DNA of 64,000 nt from Palsa-504 sp963834685 (GTDB taxonomy: Bacteria; Actinomycetota; Actinomycetes; Streptosporangiales; Streptosporangiaceae). The stretch is taken from the NCBI GenBank assembly GCA_963834685.1, contig CAWICW010000012.1, positions 78,539-142,538 on the forward strand, read 5' to 3'. The position numbers and the translations under genes are program-made. Each line of letters starts with the position of its first letter. Position 1 is the first letter of the stretch. The notes under the pieces were generated by a model. The model was not told the DNA's origin, did not search any database, and saw only the letters and a list, made by a program, of their open reading frames with translations. Of this stretch, positions 51,365 through 59,601 are shown one piece after another.

Positions 51365-52726
51365 TCAGGCCATCCGGTCGAGGATCTGCCGGACCAGGTC
51401 CATTGAGGTGTGCGGGTGCAGGAAGGCGAACCGGGCCACGGTCTCACCCTCCCAGGCTGACGGCGGGATGAACGCGACCTGGTCGATCAGCAGCTGGTCG
51501 GCCCAGCGGGTGTACTGAGCGGGATCCCAGCCGCGGCGCCGGAACAGCACCACCCCGAGCTCGGGCTCGCGGATCAGCTCCAGGTGATCCCGGGCCCGGA
51601 TCTCGACCGCGGTCTGCCGGGCCAGCTCGAGCGCCGCCTCGATGGCCTCGGTGTACGCGTCGACCCCGTACACGGCCAGCGAGAACCACAGCGGCAGGCC
51701 CCGGGCCCGCCGGGTCAGGTGGTAGGCGTAGTCGGTCGGGTTCCACTCCCCCGGCGTGTCGTGGATGACGTCCAGGTACGACGCGTCCTGCTTGTGCACC
51801 GAGCGGGCCACCGGGGGGTTCCGGTAGAGCAGGGCCGCGCAGTCGAACGGGGCGAACAGCCACTTGTGCGGGTCCACGATGAACGAGTCGGCGTGCTCGA
51901 TGCCGTCGTAGCGGCGCCGGATGCTCGGCGCGAACAGGCCCGCGCCGCCGTAGGCGCCGTCCACGTGGAACCACAGGCCGAGCTCGCGGGCGACCTCGGC
52001 CGCCCCGGCCAGGTCGTCGATGATGCCCGCGTTCGTGGTGCCCGAGGTGGCCGCGACCGCGGCCAGGGACCGGGGATCGCCGTCGGCCGCGATGGCCGCC
52101 CGCAGCCCCGCGCCGGTCAGCCGGTGATCGTCGGCCTGCACGATGAGCGCGTCCATCTCCAGGATGCGCAGCGCGTTGGTGATGGAGGAATGCGCGTCCT
52201 CGCCGACCGCGACGCGCCACCGCCGGCCCGCCGCGCCCGGCCCCGCCTTGCGCTTGGCCACCTCACGGGCCACGACCAGGGCGGACAGGTTCCCGGCCGA
52301 GCCGCCGGAGACGAAGCAGCCGCCCGCGCCCTCCGGCATCCCGGCCCGGTCGGCGATCAGCCGCAGCACCTGGTTCTCGGCGTGGATGGCCCCGGCCGCC
52401 TCCAGCCAGGAGATGCCCTGGATCGACGCGCACGAGATCAGCATGTCGAACAGCAGCGAGGCCTTGGTCGGCGCGGCCGGGATGAACCCGAGGAACCGCG
52501 GGCTGTCGGCCGAGATCACCGCCGGCGCGATGACCGACGTGTATACGCCCAGCACCTGGTCCGGGTTGTGCGGCCCGGGGCCGAGCAGTCCCTTCAGCGC
52601 CGCCTCCAGCTCGGCCGGGTCCCGCGAGCCCCGGTCCAGGGGCACCGGGTTCAGCCGCAGCCGGTTCTCCGCGTAGGCGAGTACCGACCTGATCATCGAC
52701 TCCGTCGTCGGATCCACACTGTGCAT
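51365..52726 (-). CDS. Group II PLP-dependent decarboxylase (aromatic L-amino acid decarboxylase-like)
   Basis: 453 aa. Converts an amino acid, probably aromatic, to the corresponding amine and CO2. PLP site: VDPHKWLFAPFDCAALLY with the Schiff-base Lys; LWFHVDGAYGGAGLFAP gives the Asp for the pyridine nitrogen; GEDAHSSITNALRILEMD holds the ring-stacking His; CFVSGGSAGNLSALVVAR binds phosphate. PRFLGFIPAAPTKASLLFDM fits the substrate side. Start ATG 52724-52726 preferred to an upstream TTG. It is divergent from a copper amine oxidase, which could oxidise its product. Confidence 0.93.
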   Translation of the reverse strand: MHSVDPTTESMIRSVLAYAENRLRLNPVPLDRGSRDPAELEAALKGLLGPGPHNPDQVLGVYTSVIAPAVISADSPRFLGFIPAAPTKASLLFDMLISCASIQGISWLEAAGAIHAENQVLRLIADRAGMPEGAGGCFVSGGSAGNLSALVVAREVAKRKAGPGAAGRRWRVAVGEDAHSSITNALRILEMDALIVQADDHRLTGAGLRAAIAADGDPRSLAAVAATSGTTNAGIIDDLAGAAEVARELGLWFHVDGAYGGAGLFAPSIRRRYDGIEHADSFIVDPHKWLFAPFDCAALLYRNPPVARSVHKQDASYLDVIHDTPGEWNPTDYAYHLTRRARGLPLWFSLAVYGVDAYTEAIEAALELARQTAVEIRARDHLELIREPELGVVLFRRRGWDPAQYTRWADQLLIDQVAFIPPSAWEGETVARFAFLHPHTSMDLVRQILDRMA

Positions 52727-53090
52727 GGGCGCACCGTAGAGGCTCGGGACGCGCGATCGCAAGGGTCAACGGGCGATGCGCGGTGCGTCCTGTGGGGTCG
52801 CAGTGGCGGAATCCCGCGGCGTCAGGGCGTCGTCGCCCTCGTCCAACGGCGCACCGCAGCGTCCGCACCCGCCCGACTCTCCCACGCTCGGCACGTCAGC
52901 CCGGTCAAGGTCACACGTACCGCCGTTGTCGAGACGAAGGCCCCCGCTGCGAAGGCCGCGGGACCGGCCGAGCTGGACCGGGAGCGGGGACCATGATCCG
53001 TTCGGCATAAAAAGTCAGGAGCGGGCGGATGTGGCGTCACCCACGGTCATCCGTCAGGATGGGCTTGCCTGCGGGAATGGAGGGACGATC
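52727..53090. promoter_or_regulatory. Divergent intergenic region with the shared 17-bp motif
   Basis: About 360 bp between the decarboxylase and amine oxidase genes. GATCCGTTCGGCATAAA at 52995-53011, 80 bp before the amine oxidase start, is identical to 63942-63958 and close to 61216-61234. Probably a regulatory or promoter element of plus-strand genes. Confidence 0.6.
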
Positions 53091-54977
53091 GTGACAGACT
53101 CACCGGCACATCCGCTCGACCCGCTGACGGCGGAGGAGATGCGCCAGGCGGCCGCGATCCTGCGCCGCGACCGCGGGGTCGGCGCGGGCTGGCGGTTCGC
53201 GTCGATCGAGCTCAGGGAGCCGGGCAAGGCCGCGCTGGCGGCGGGTGCGGTGGCCGGCCGGGACGCGATCGTGGTGTGCTGGGACCGCTCGGACGGGCAG
53301 GCCTACCGGGCCGTGGTATCCCTGGCCGGCGACGCGCTGACGGGCTGGGAGCACCTGCCCGGCCAGCAGCCGAACATGACCGTCGACGAGTGGCACGAGT
53401 GCGACCAGATGCTCCGGGCTCACCCGGCGCTGGCCGAGGCACTGGCCCGGCGCGGGATCACCGACATGTCCCTGGTGCTCACCGATATGTGGGCCTACGG
53501 CGCCGCGCTGGTGCCCGAACGGTACCGCGGCCTGCGGATCGGCTGGTCGGATGTGTGGTACCGGGACAGCCCGGACAGCAATCCGTACGCGCACCACGTG
53601 ACCGGGCTGCACCCGGTGGTCGACCTGAACCGCATGACGCTGCTGGAGATCGAGGACGAGGGCGCCTCGGCCGGCCGGCCCGAGGTGAGCGGCGAGTATA
53701 GGCCCGCGCTGATCGGGCGGCCGCTGCGGGAGGTGGCGCCGCTGGAGGTCAGCCAGCCTTCGGGGGTCGGGTTCACGCTTGAGGGACGGCTGCTCTCGTG
53801 GCAGAACTGGCGGCTGCGGCTGGGGTTCAATCATCGTGAGGGCCTGGTGCTGCATCAGGTGGGGTTCGGTGATGGCGGGCGGCTGCGGCCGGTCGCGCAC
53901 CGGATGTCGTTCGCGGAGATGTTCGTGCCGTACCGGGACGCCAGCCCCGACCACTACCGGCGGACCGCGTTCGACATCGGCGAGTGGGGCCTGGGGTTCA
54001 TGACCACGTCGCTGGAGCTCGGCTGCGACTGCCTGGGCGAGATCTCCTACCTGGACGCGGTGGTGCATGACTCTGCCGGGCAGCCGCGGGTGATCCGCAA
54101 CGCGATTTGCGTGCATGAGGAGGACAGCGGCGTGCTGTGGAAGCACGTCGACGAGCGGACCGGCGCCGAGGTGCGGCGCCAGCGGCGGCTGGTGATCTCC
54201 TTCCACGTCACCGTGGCCAACTACGAGTACCTGGTGTACTGGCGCTTCTACCAGGACGGGAACATCGAGTGCGAGGTCCGCGCGACCGGGATCGTGGTGA
54301 CCTCGCACGCGTCCGGGGTCCCGTTGAACGGGACGCTGGTCGACCAGGGCACGTACGCGCCGTTTCACCAGCACTTCATCGTGGCCCGGCTCGATCTGGA
54401 CGTGGACGGGCCGGACAACACGGTCTACGCGGTCTCGTCGGTTGCTACCGGCGCCTCCGGTGACGATCCGTACGGGCTGGGCCTGGAGGTGGTGTCGACG
54501 CCACTGCGGACCGAGGCGGAGGGGAAGCAGGATTACGACTGGGCGTCTCAGCGCGCCTGGAAGGTGGCCAACGACAATATCCGGAACGGACTGGGTACCT
54601 CCACCGGGTACAAGCTCGTGCCGTCCGGGGCGTTCCCGCCGCTGCTGGACCCCTCGTCGCCCGCGTTCCAGCGGGCCGAGGTGATCGGGCACACGCTGTG
54701 GGTCACGCCGTACCGGGAGGACGAGCGCTGGCCCTGCGGTGACTTCCCGAACCTCAGCTCACGGGACACCGGGCTGCCCGCCTGGACGGCGGCGGACCGG
54801 CCCATCGAGAACACCGACGTGGTGCTGTGGTACGTGTTCGGCATCCACCACATCACCCGGCCGGAGGACTGGCCGGTGATGCCGACCGATGCGGTGTCGT
54901 TCTGGCTGAAGCCGTTCGGTTTCTTCGACCGCAATCCGGCCCTGGACGTGCCGCCGGCCCCGCACTGCTCGAGCTAG
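53091..54977 (+). CDS. Copper-containing primary amine oxidase (tyramine/phenethylamine oxidase-like)
   Basis: 628 aa. Oxidises primary amines to aldehydes with NH3 and H2O2 release. The topaquinone motif is VTVANYEYLVYW (N-Y-E-Y, first Tyr becomes TPQ); the catalytic base lies in YRRTAFDIGEWGLG (A-F-D-x-G-E); copper ligands are HQHFIVARLDLDVDG (H-x-H) and FGIHHITRPEDWPVMPTDAV. N-terminal LDPLTAEEMRQAAAILRRD is the D2/D3 domain start. GTG 53091 with GGAGGG seven bases upstream; the frame stays open upstream to 52776 without family similarity. No signal peptide, so probably cytoplasmic. Likely acts on the amine made by the divergent decarboxylase. Confidence 0.96.
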   Translation: MTDSPAHPLDPLTAEEMRQAAAILRRDRGVGAGWRFASIELREPGKAALAAGAVAGRDAIVVCWDRSDGQAYRAVVSLAGDALTGWEHLPGQQPNMTVDEWHECDQMLRAHPALAEALARRGITDMSLVLTDMWAYGAALVPERYRGLRIGWSDVWYRDSPDSNPYAHHVTGLHPVVDLNRMTLLEIEDEGASAGRPEVSGEYRPALIGRPLREVAPLEVSQPSGVGFTLEGRLLSWQNWRLRLGFNHREGLVLHQVGFGDGGRLRPVAHRMSFAEMFVPYRDASPDHYRRTAFDIGEWGLGFMTTSLELGCDCLGEISYLDAVVHDSAGQPRVIRNAICVHEEDSGVLWKHVDERTGAEVRRQRRLVISFHVTVANYEYLVYWRFYQDGNIECEVRATGIVVTSHASGVPLNGTLVDQGTYAPFHQHFIVARLDLDVDGPDNTVYAVSSVATGASGDDPYGLGLEVVSTPLRTEAEGKQDYDWASQRAWKVANDNIRNGLGTSTGYKLVPSGAFPPLLDPSSPAFQRAEVIGHTLWVTPYREDERWPCGDFPNLSSRDTGLPAWTAADRPIENTDVVLWYVFGIHHITRPEDWPVMPTDAVSFWLKPFGFFDRNPALDVPPAPHCSS

Positions 54978-55006
54978 CGGGCGGCCCGGGCTGGGCAGGT
55001 GCTTAC

Positions 55007-55189
55007 CTACAGGTCGTCGAGCGGGTTGCGGTGGAAGTACTTGTCGTCCTGCTGGACCCGGGCGACGTCCTCGGCCGCGCGTTCCTGGACCTCGCTGAGC
55101 CCGGCTTCGTCGCGGTTGATGTGGACCAGGCTGGGCGGCTCGTCCTCGCCCACGGTCCCGCAGGAACTGAACCAGGAAAAGAAACCCAT
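55007..55189 (-). CDS. Small conserved acidic protein of unknown function
   Basis: 60 aa: MGFFSWFSSCGTVGEDEPPS, then EVQERAAEDVARVQQDDKYF HRNPLDDL. A hydrophobic MGFFSWF head and an acidic helical tail (A-A-x-D-V-A-x-x-x-x-D-D-x-Y-F) are typical of short actinobacterial hypotheticals. ATG 55187-55189 has GGGAG upstream. Convergent with the amine oxidase gene. Confidence 0.7.
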   Translation of the reverse strand: MGFFSWFSSCGTVGEDEPPSLVHINRDEAGLSEVQERAAEDVARVQQDDKYFHRNPLDDL

Positions 55190-55378
55190 GACCCCGACTC
55201 CCTCGGTGTGACGGGCGCGCGCCGCGGTTGCTCTCGCGCAACAGCGAGCCCGCGCGTACCTAGGTATACCCAGGATTCATCATCGTGGACAATTACGCCG
55301 GGGTCAGAAGGAGGTAGCTGTCCGCGATCACCGGTGGCACCATGGAGAGAGGCCGGTTGCGGCCTGGCGGAGGGTGTG

Positions 55379-55672
55379 GTGCGGATCGAGGTGAGCCCCG
55401 AGGCGGAGGAGTTCGTCCGCGGACGGGGCGGGCAGTTGTGGGTCTGGGCCGCCCATCCGCGCAAGTGCTGCTGGGGGACGCCGGCGTACATGTACGCGGC
55501 CACGGAGCCGCCGCGGAACCCGGACGGATTCAGCCCGGCGCATACGGCCGGCCTGCAGGTCTGGTACCGCATCCCCGGCGGCCGGCGGCCGGACGTCCTG
55601 GAGATCGGCCTGCACGGCAAGCGCCGTCCGCACGTCGAGGCGTACTGGGACGGCTGCATCTACGCCTTGTGA
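55379..55672 (+). CDS. Small HesB/Fe-S-biogenesis-like conserved protein
   Basis: 97 aa: MRIEVSPEAEEFVRGRGGQL WVWAAHPRKCCWGTPAYMYA and GLQVWYRIPGGRRPDVLEIG LHGKRRPHVEAYWDGCIYAL. The opening (x-V-S-P-E-A-E-x-F-V) recalls HesB/IscA-type domains, and a conserved Cys-Cys pair and C-terminal DGC could bind metal, but the canonical C-x(n)-CGC motif is absent. GTG 55379 follows GGAGGG. Function unknown; stands alone. Confidence 0.7.
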   Translation: MRIEVSPEAEEFVRGRGGQLWVWAAHPRKCCWGTPAYMYAATEPPRNPDGFSPAHTAGLQVWYRIPGGRRPDVLEIGLHGKRRPHVEAYWDGCIYAL

Positions 55673-55869
55673 GGCTCGTTCACGATTGGGGTCCGCGAGT
55701 TCACCTGCTGTCCGGGCGCCAGCGCAGACCACACCAGCACGCTAACCGCCGGCGCCCGGCTCGGGCCGGGCCGCGATGACGTCGGCGTCTGCGTCATGGT
55801 CGGGCACCTCCTCATTGGAGGTGGGCTGCTGCGATGATGTCAACCGCAGAAGACTTCACGAGGAGGACC

Positions 55870-57531
55870 ATGACTCCGGCGCGTGACCTAGCCGATCGTT
55901 TCCATCGGCGCTGGCTCGAGGAGAACCCCTTCGCGGCCAGCATGTACGGCATTCCCGGGTACGACGACCTGATGCCAGACGAGAGCGAGGAGGGCGCGCA
56001 GGCCTGGCGGGCCGAGGTCGAGCAGTTCCTCGGGGAGGCCGACGCCATCGCGCCCGAGCCGCTCACCCCGGCCGACGCCGTCACGCTGGACTGTGCCAGG
56101 GAGATGGCCATCCAGGAGCTGACGATGATCGACATGGCCCGGGCCGAACACACGGTCACGGCGATGCAGTACGCCGGGCCGGCGCTCTTGATGGCGGTGG
56201 CGGCCCGGACGGTACTGCTCGACGCGGCGGCGGCCGAGGCCTACCTGATCCGGCTGCGGCGCAGCGGCGCGTGGCTCGACCAGATGGGCGAGCGGCTGAG
56301 GGCCGGAGCCAGGAAGGGGCGGCTCCCGGTCGCCCCGCTCGTCGAGCAGGCCATCACGTGGGCCGAGGCCGTGCTGGCCGGTCCCGTCCCCGCACCGGTC
56401 CTGTCGGCCCGGCCACCGCAGGGATGGGCGGGAACGGCGGAGTGGGAGGACGAACGCCGCAGGGTCGCGGCCGAGTTCCTGAAGCCGGCGCTGGTCAGGT
56501 GGGTCGCCACGGTCAGGGACCTGCTGCCGCGGGCGCGGCCGTCCGAGCAGGCCGGGCTGGTCTACCTACCCGGCGGCAAGGAAGACTACGCCCGGGCGGT
56601 CCGGATCTACACCACCCTGCCGCTGCACCCGGAACAGCTGCACCAGACCGGCCTGGACCACATCGCCGCGCTGGAGGCCCGGGCCGTCGAGCTGGGCGCC
56701 GGACTCGGGCTCTCCGGGCTGGATGAGGTGCTCGGCGCGCTGCGGGACTCGGCCGGGAAGATATCGCCGGCCGAAGCCATCCGCGAGGCGGCGGTGGCGG
56801 TGAAGCGGGCCGAGGCCCGGGCGGCGGAGTTCTTCCCGCAGCCGCTGCCGCCGCCGTGCGAGGTGACGCCGATGCCGGAGGTGGTGGCCGTGGGCGGCGC
56901 CGCGCCGCACTACACCCCGCCGCGGCTGGACGGCGGCCGGGCCGGGACGTTCTGGTTCAATACCGAACGGCCCACGGCCGGGACCGGATGGGACATCGAG
57001 GTGGTGGCCTTCCACGAAGCGGTACCCGGGCATCACCTGCAGCTCTCGCGCCTGCAGCTGCTCACCGAGCTGCCCGCGCTCCAGCGCCAGCGCAGCCTGC
57101 CCGTGTTCTCCGAGGGCTGGGGCCTGTACGCCGAACAGCTCGCCGAGGAAGCCGGGCTTTACGCCGACGACCGGGGCCTGCTCGGTTCGATCAGCACGTC
57201 GCTGATGCGCGCCGCCCGGCTGGTGGTGGACACCGGCATCCACTTCTTCGGGTGGAGCCGGGAGCGAGCTCTTGAGTTCCTGGCCGAGCACGTCCCGATG
57301 CCACGGGAGTTCCTGGCCGCCGAGGTGGACCGGTACGTGGTGGTGCCGGGCCAGGCGCTGGCCTATCTCACCGGAAAGCTCGAGATCATCCGGATCCGGG
57401 AGGAGGCCCAGCAGCGCCTGGGCCCGGCGTTCTCGCTGCCCGCCTTCCACGCCGCGGTCCTGGACCACGGCTCGCTGCCCATGCCGGTGCTGGACCGCAG
57501 CATCGCGGGCTGGCTAGATCGTGCGGGCTGA
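55870..57531 (+). CDS. DUF885 family putative metalloprotein
   Basis: 553 aa, full-length DUF885. HEAVPGHHLQLSRLQLL (about 383-400) provides the HExxxGHH metal-binding motif, followed by SEGWGLYAEQLAEEAGLYAD and LLGSISTSLMRAARLVVDTG IHFFGWSRERAL, all hallmarks of the family. N-terminal RFHRRWLEENPFAASMYGIP also matches. Members are presumed zinc peptidases; substrate unknown. ATG 55870 with GAGGAGG upstream is preferred to ATG 55834. The 3' end overlaps the oppositely directed sterol-desaturase gene. Confidence 0.93.
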   Translation: MTPARDLADRFHRRWLEENPFAASMYGIPGYDDLMPDESEEGAQAWRAEVEQFLGEADAIAPEPLTPADAVTLDCAREMAIQELTMIDMARAEHTVTAMQYAGPALLMAVAARTVLLDAAAAEAYLIRLRRSGAWLDQMGERLRAGARKGRLPVAPLVEQAITWAEAVLAGPVPAPVLSARPPQGWAGTAEWEDERRRVAAEFLKPALVRWVATVRDLLPRARPSEQAGLVYLPGGKEDYARAVRIYTTLPLHPEQLHQTGLDHIAALEARAVELGAGLGLSGLDEVLGALRDSAGKISPAEAIREAAVAVKRAEARAAEFFPQPLPPPCEVTPMPEVVAVGGAAPHYTPPRLDGGRAGTFWFNTERPTAGTGWDIEVVAFHEAVPGHHLQLSRLQLLTELPALQRQRSLPVFSEGWGLYAEQLAEEAGLYADDRGLLGSISTSLMRAARLVVDTGIHFFGWSRERALEFLAEHVPMPREFLAAEVDRYVVVPGQALAYLTGKLEIIRIREEAQQRLGPAFSLPAFHAAVLDHGSLPMPVLDRSIAGWLDRAG

Positions 57532-58492
57532 GGTACTGCGTTTGGGCGCGGAAGGGCTCGGCGAGTTGCTCGGCTAGGAGGAGCAGGGCGGGGCGGGCGG
57601 GACCGTCCTGCTCGACCGGGACCGGGCGGCCGTCCAGGCCGGTGCGTCCCACGCTGTGGCGACGGGCCGGGAACCTCGCGTAGCCGGCCAGGACATCCCA
57701 GATCGTCAGCACAACGCCGAGGTTGACGGCCTGGTTGTCCGTCGCGTGGTGCAGGCGGTGGTAGGCCGGGCTCACGATCACCCGGCCGGCCGGGCCGAAC
57801 GTCCAGCGGAGGTTGGCGTGCTGGAGGGTGCCGACGCAGATGTACGCCGTGATGAGCACCGGGGCGATCGCCCGGGTCGGCATCAGGGCCACGACCGGGA
57901 TCGTGGCCAGGATGAAACCCGTGGTGTGCATGAGCGGGTGGGCGCGGAAGGAGGTGAGCACGCTGAGCTCCTCCTGGCTGTGATGCAGGGCGTGAAAGCG
58001 CCACAGGGGGTCGAGCCGGTGATCGGCGTAATGGGCCAGCCAGTTGGCACCGTCCATGGCCAGGACGGTGAGCGGGACGAGCAGCCAGCCGGGCCAGTGC
58101 TCGGTCGAGCGCAGCTCGATCCAGCGTGCGTGGCTGGCGATCAGCGACGCCGCCCCGACGCTCAGCAACGTCATCAGCGGGATCACCACGACGGCGTGCA
58201 GGGCCAGGTAGCACGCATCCTGGACGTGGCCGCGGGCCAGGACCGGGCGAGGCTCGGCGGGCCATATCCGTTCGCAGATCCCGGTCGCAACCACGAGTGC
58301 GACGAGCAGCGGAGCGGCGAGCTCGGCCCAGCCGACCGAGAGCACCGTTTCGAGGCGCCCCTGCTGGAGCAACTCGGTGACGGCGGCCCACAGGATGAGG
58401 GCGGTGATTCCGGCCAGGACAAACGAGGGGACGCATAGACGCCGCCACTGCGGCCGCGCCGGTGCGCGGACCTGGATCTGCGAAGCGGACAC
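57386..58492 (-). CDS. Fatty-acid hydroxylase/sterol desaturase superfamily membrane protein
   Basis: 368 aa. About four membrane helices and the superfamily's His clusters: LAHYADHRLDPLWRFHALHH (H-x-x-x-H and H-x-x-H-H), LMHTTGFIL, LQHANLRWTFG and SPAYHRLHHATDNQAVNLG. The di-iron centre would hydroxylate or desaturate a lipid. After LLAEQLAEPFRAQTQ the C-terminal ~55 residues are Pro/Gly/Arg-rich and antisense to the end of the DUF885 gene, so the real stop may have been lost by a frameshift around 57530. GTG 58490-58492 has GAGGAGG upstream. Confidence 0.9.
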   Translation of the reverse strand: MSASQIQVRAPARPQWRRLCVPSFVLAGITALILWAAVTELLQQGRLETVLSVGWAELAAPLLVALVVATGICERIWPAEPRPVLARGHVQDACYLALHAVVVIPLMTLLSVGAASLIASHARWIELRSTEHWPGWLLVPLTVLAMDGANWLAHYADHRLDPLWRFHALHHSQEELSVLTSFRAHPLMHTTGFILATIPVVALMPTRAIAPVLITAYICVGTLQHANLRWTFGPAGRVIVSPAYHRLHHATDNQAVNLGVVLTIWDVLAGYARFPARRHSVGRTGLDGRPVPVEQDGPARPALLLLAEQLAEPFRAQTQYLSPHDLASPRCCGPAPAWAASRGPGPRRGRRAARTPGPGAAGPPPGSG

Positions 58493-58622
58493 CAGACCTC
58501 CTCGACTCGTGCCGGGTCGGCGCGACTGCCACGCGCCTTCAATTGAAGATTACGAGCGCGGACATGCGCGGGTTCAGTTGGAGACCACGACCAGTGGCGT
58601 AAGGGAAGGGGAGAATAAGGCC

Positions 58623-59585
58623 GTGGATGATTCCGGGATGACGAGGGCAGTGGTGGCGACGGCGTTCGGTGGGCCCGAGGTGCTGGCGGTGATCCAGACC
58701 CCGGCCGGCTTGCCGGGGCCGGGCGAGGCGCTGGTCAGCGTACGGGCCGCGGGCACCAACCCGATCGACTACAAACTGTACAGCGGGGCCATGGGGCAGG
58801 ATCCGACGCGCCTGCCGATGCGGCTGGGGTTCGAGGCGGCGGGCGTGGTGACCCAGGTGGCCGACGGCGCGGAGGGGCCGGGCGGCCCGATCCGGGCGGG
58901 CGACGAGGTCATCGCGTACCGGATCACGGGCGCGTACGCCGACGAGGTGACGGTGCCCCTGGCCAGCGTGATCCGCAAGCCGTCAACGCTGTCGTTCGAG
59001 GAGGCCAGCGGGATGATGCTGACCGGCGTGACCGCCGCGCACGCGCTGGCCGTCGTCGGGATCGGCGCGGGCGAGACCGTCCTGATCCACGGCGCCTCGG
59101 GCGGCGCGGGCCTGATGGCCGTGCAGCTTGCGGTGGCGGCCGGCACGCGCGTGATCGGCACGGCGAGCCAGAGCGGCCATGAGCTGCTGCGGGAGTTCGG
59201 CGCGGAGCCGGTTTTGTACGGGGCCGGGCTGGAAGAGCGGGTCCGGGCGCTGGCCCCTGGTGGCGTCGACGCGGCCGTCGACTGCGTCGGCGGGGACGAG
59301 GCGCTCGACACCTCGCTCGCTCTGGTGGCCGACCGCGGCAAGATCGTGACCTTGGTCGCGAGCCGGCGGGCCTTCGACTCGGGGGTCAAGGTGATCGGCG
59401 GCGCGCCGGGGGCCGACCCCGGGACCGAGATCCGGGCCGCCGCCCGGCTCGAGCTGGCCCGGTTCGCCGAAGCCGGGAAGCTGCGGGTCGTCGTGGCGGC
59501 GACCTATCCGCTGGCCGAAGTGGCCGCCGCCCATCGGGCGCTGGCCACCGGCCACACCCGCGGCAAGATCGTCCTGGTGCCTTAG
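58623..59585 (+). CDS. Zinc-free medium-chain NADP-dependent quinone oxidoreductase
   Basis: 320 aa. MDR superfamily without catalytic zinc ligands, as in quinone oxidoreductases: FGGPEVLAVIQTPAGLPGPG, RAAGTNPIDYKLYSG, GFEAAGVVTQVADGAE, then the nucleotide site GETVLIHGASGGAGLMAVQL (G-x-S-G-G-x-G) and IGTASQSGHELLREFGAEPV. It ends HRALATGHTRGKIVLV, the family end. GTG 58623 with AAGG upstream is preferred; ATG 58638 lacks an RBS. Next to the convergent miaB gene, with no functional link apparent. Confidence 0.93.
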   Translation: MDDSGMTRAVVATAFGGPEVLAVIQTPAGLPGPGEALVSVRAAGTNPIDYKLYSGAMGQDPTRLPMRLGFEAAGVVTQVADGAEGPGGPIRAGDEVIAYRITGAYADEVTVPLASVIRKPSTLSFEEASGMMLTGVTAAHALAVVGIGAGETVLIHGASGGAGLMAVQLAVAAGTRVIGTASQSGHELLREFGAEPVLYGAGLEERVRALAPGGVDAAVDCVGGDEALDTSLALVADRGKIVTLVASRRAFDSGVKVIGGAPGADPGTEIRAAARLELARFAEAGKLRVVVAATYPLAEVAAAHRALATGHTRGKIVLVP

Positions 59586-59601
59586 GCGCCGCCCGGGCCG
59601 G

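Noticed and set aside
53100..54692. A 530-codon frame antisense to the amine oxidase
   Set aside because: Shadow of the amine oxidase; no recognisable domain.
58983..59601. C-terminal extension of MiaB to 757 residues
   Set aside because: The extension is antisense to the quinone oxidoreductase and unlike MiaB; a one-base shift gives a normal tail and stop at 59602.
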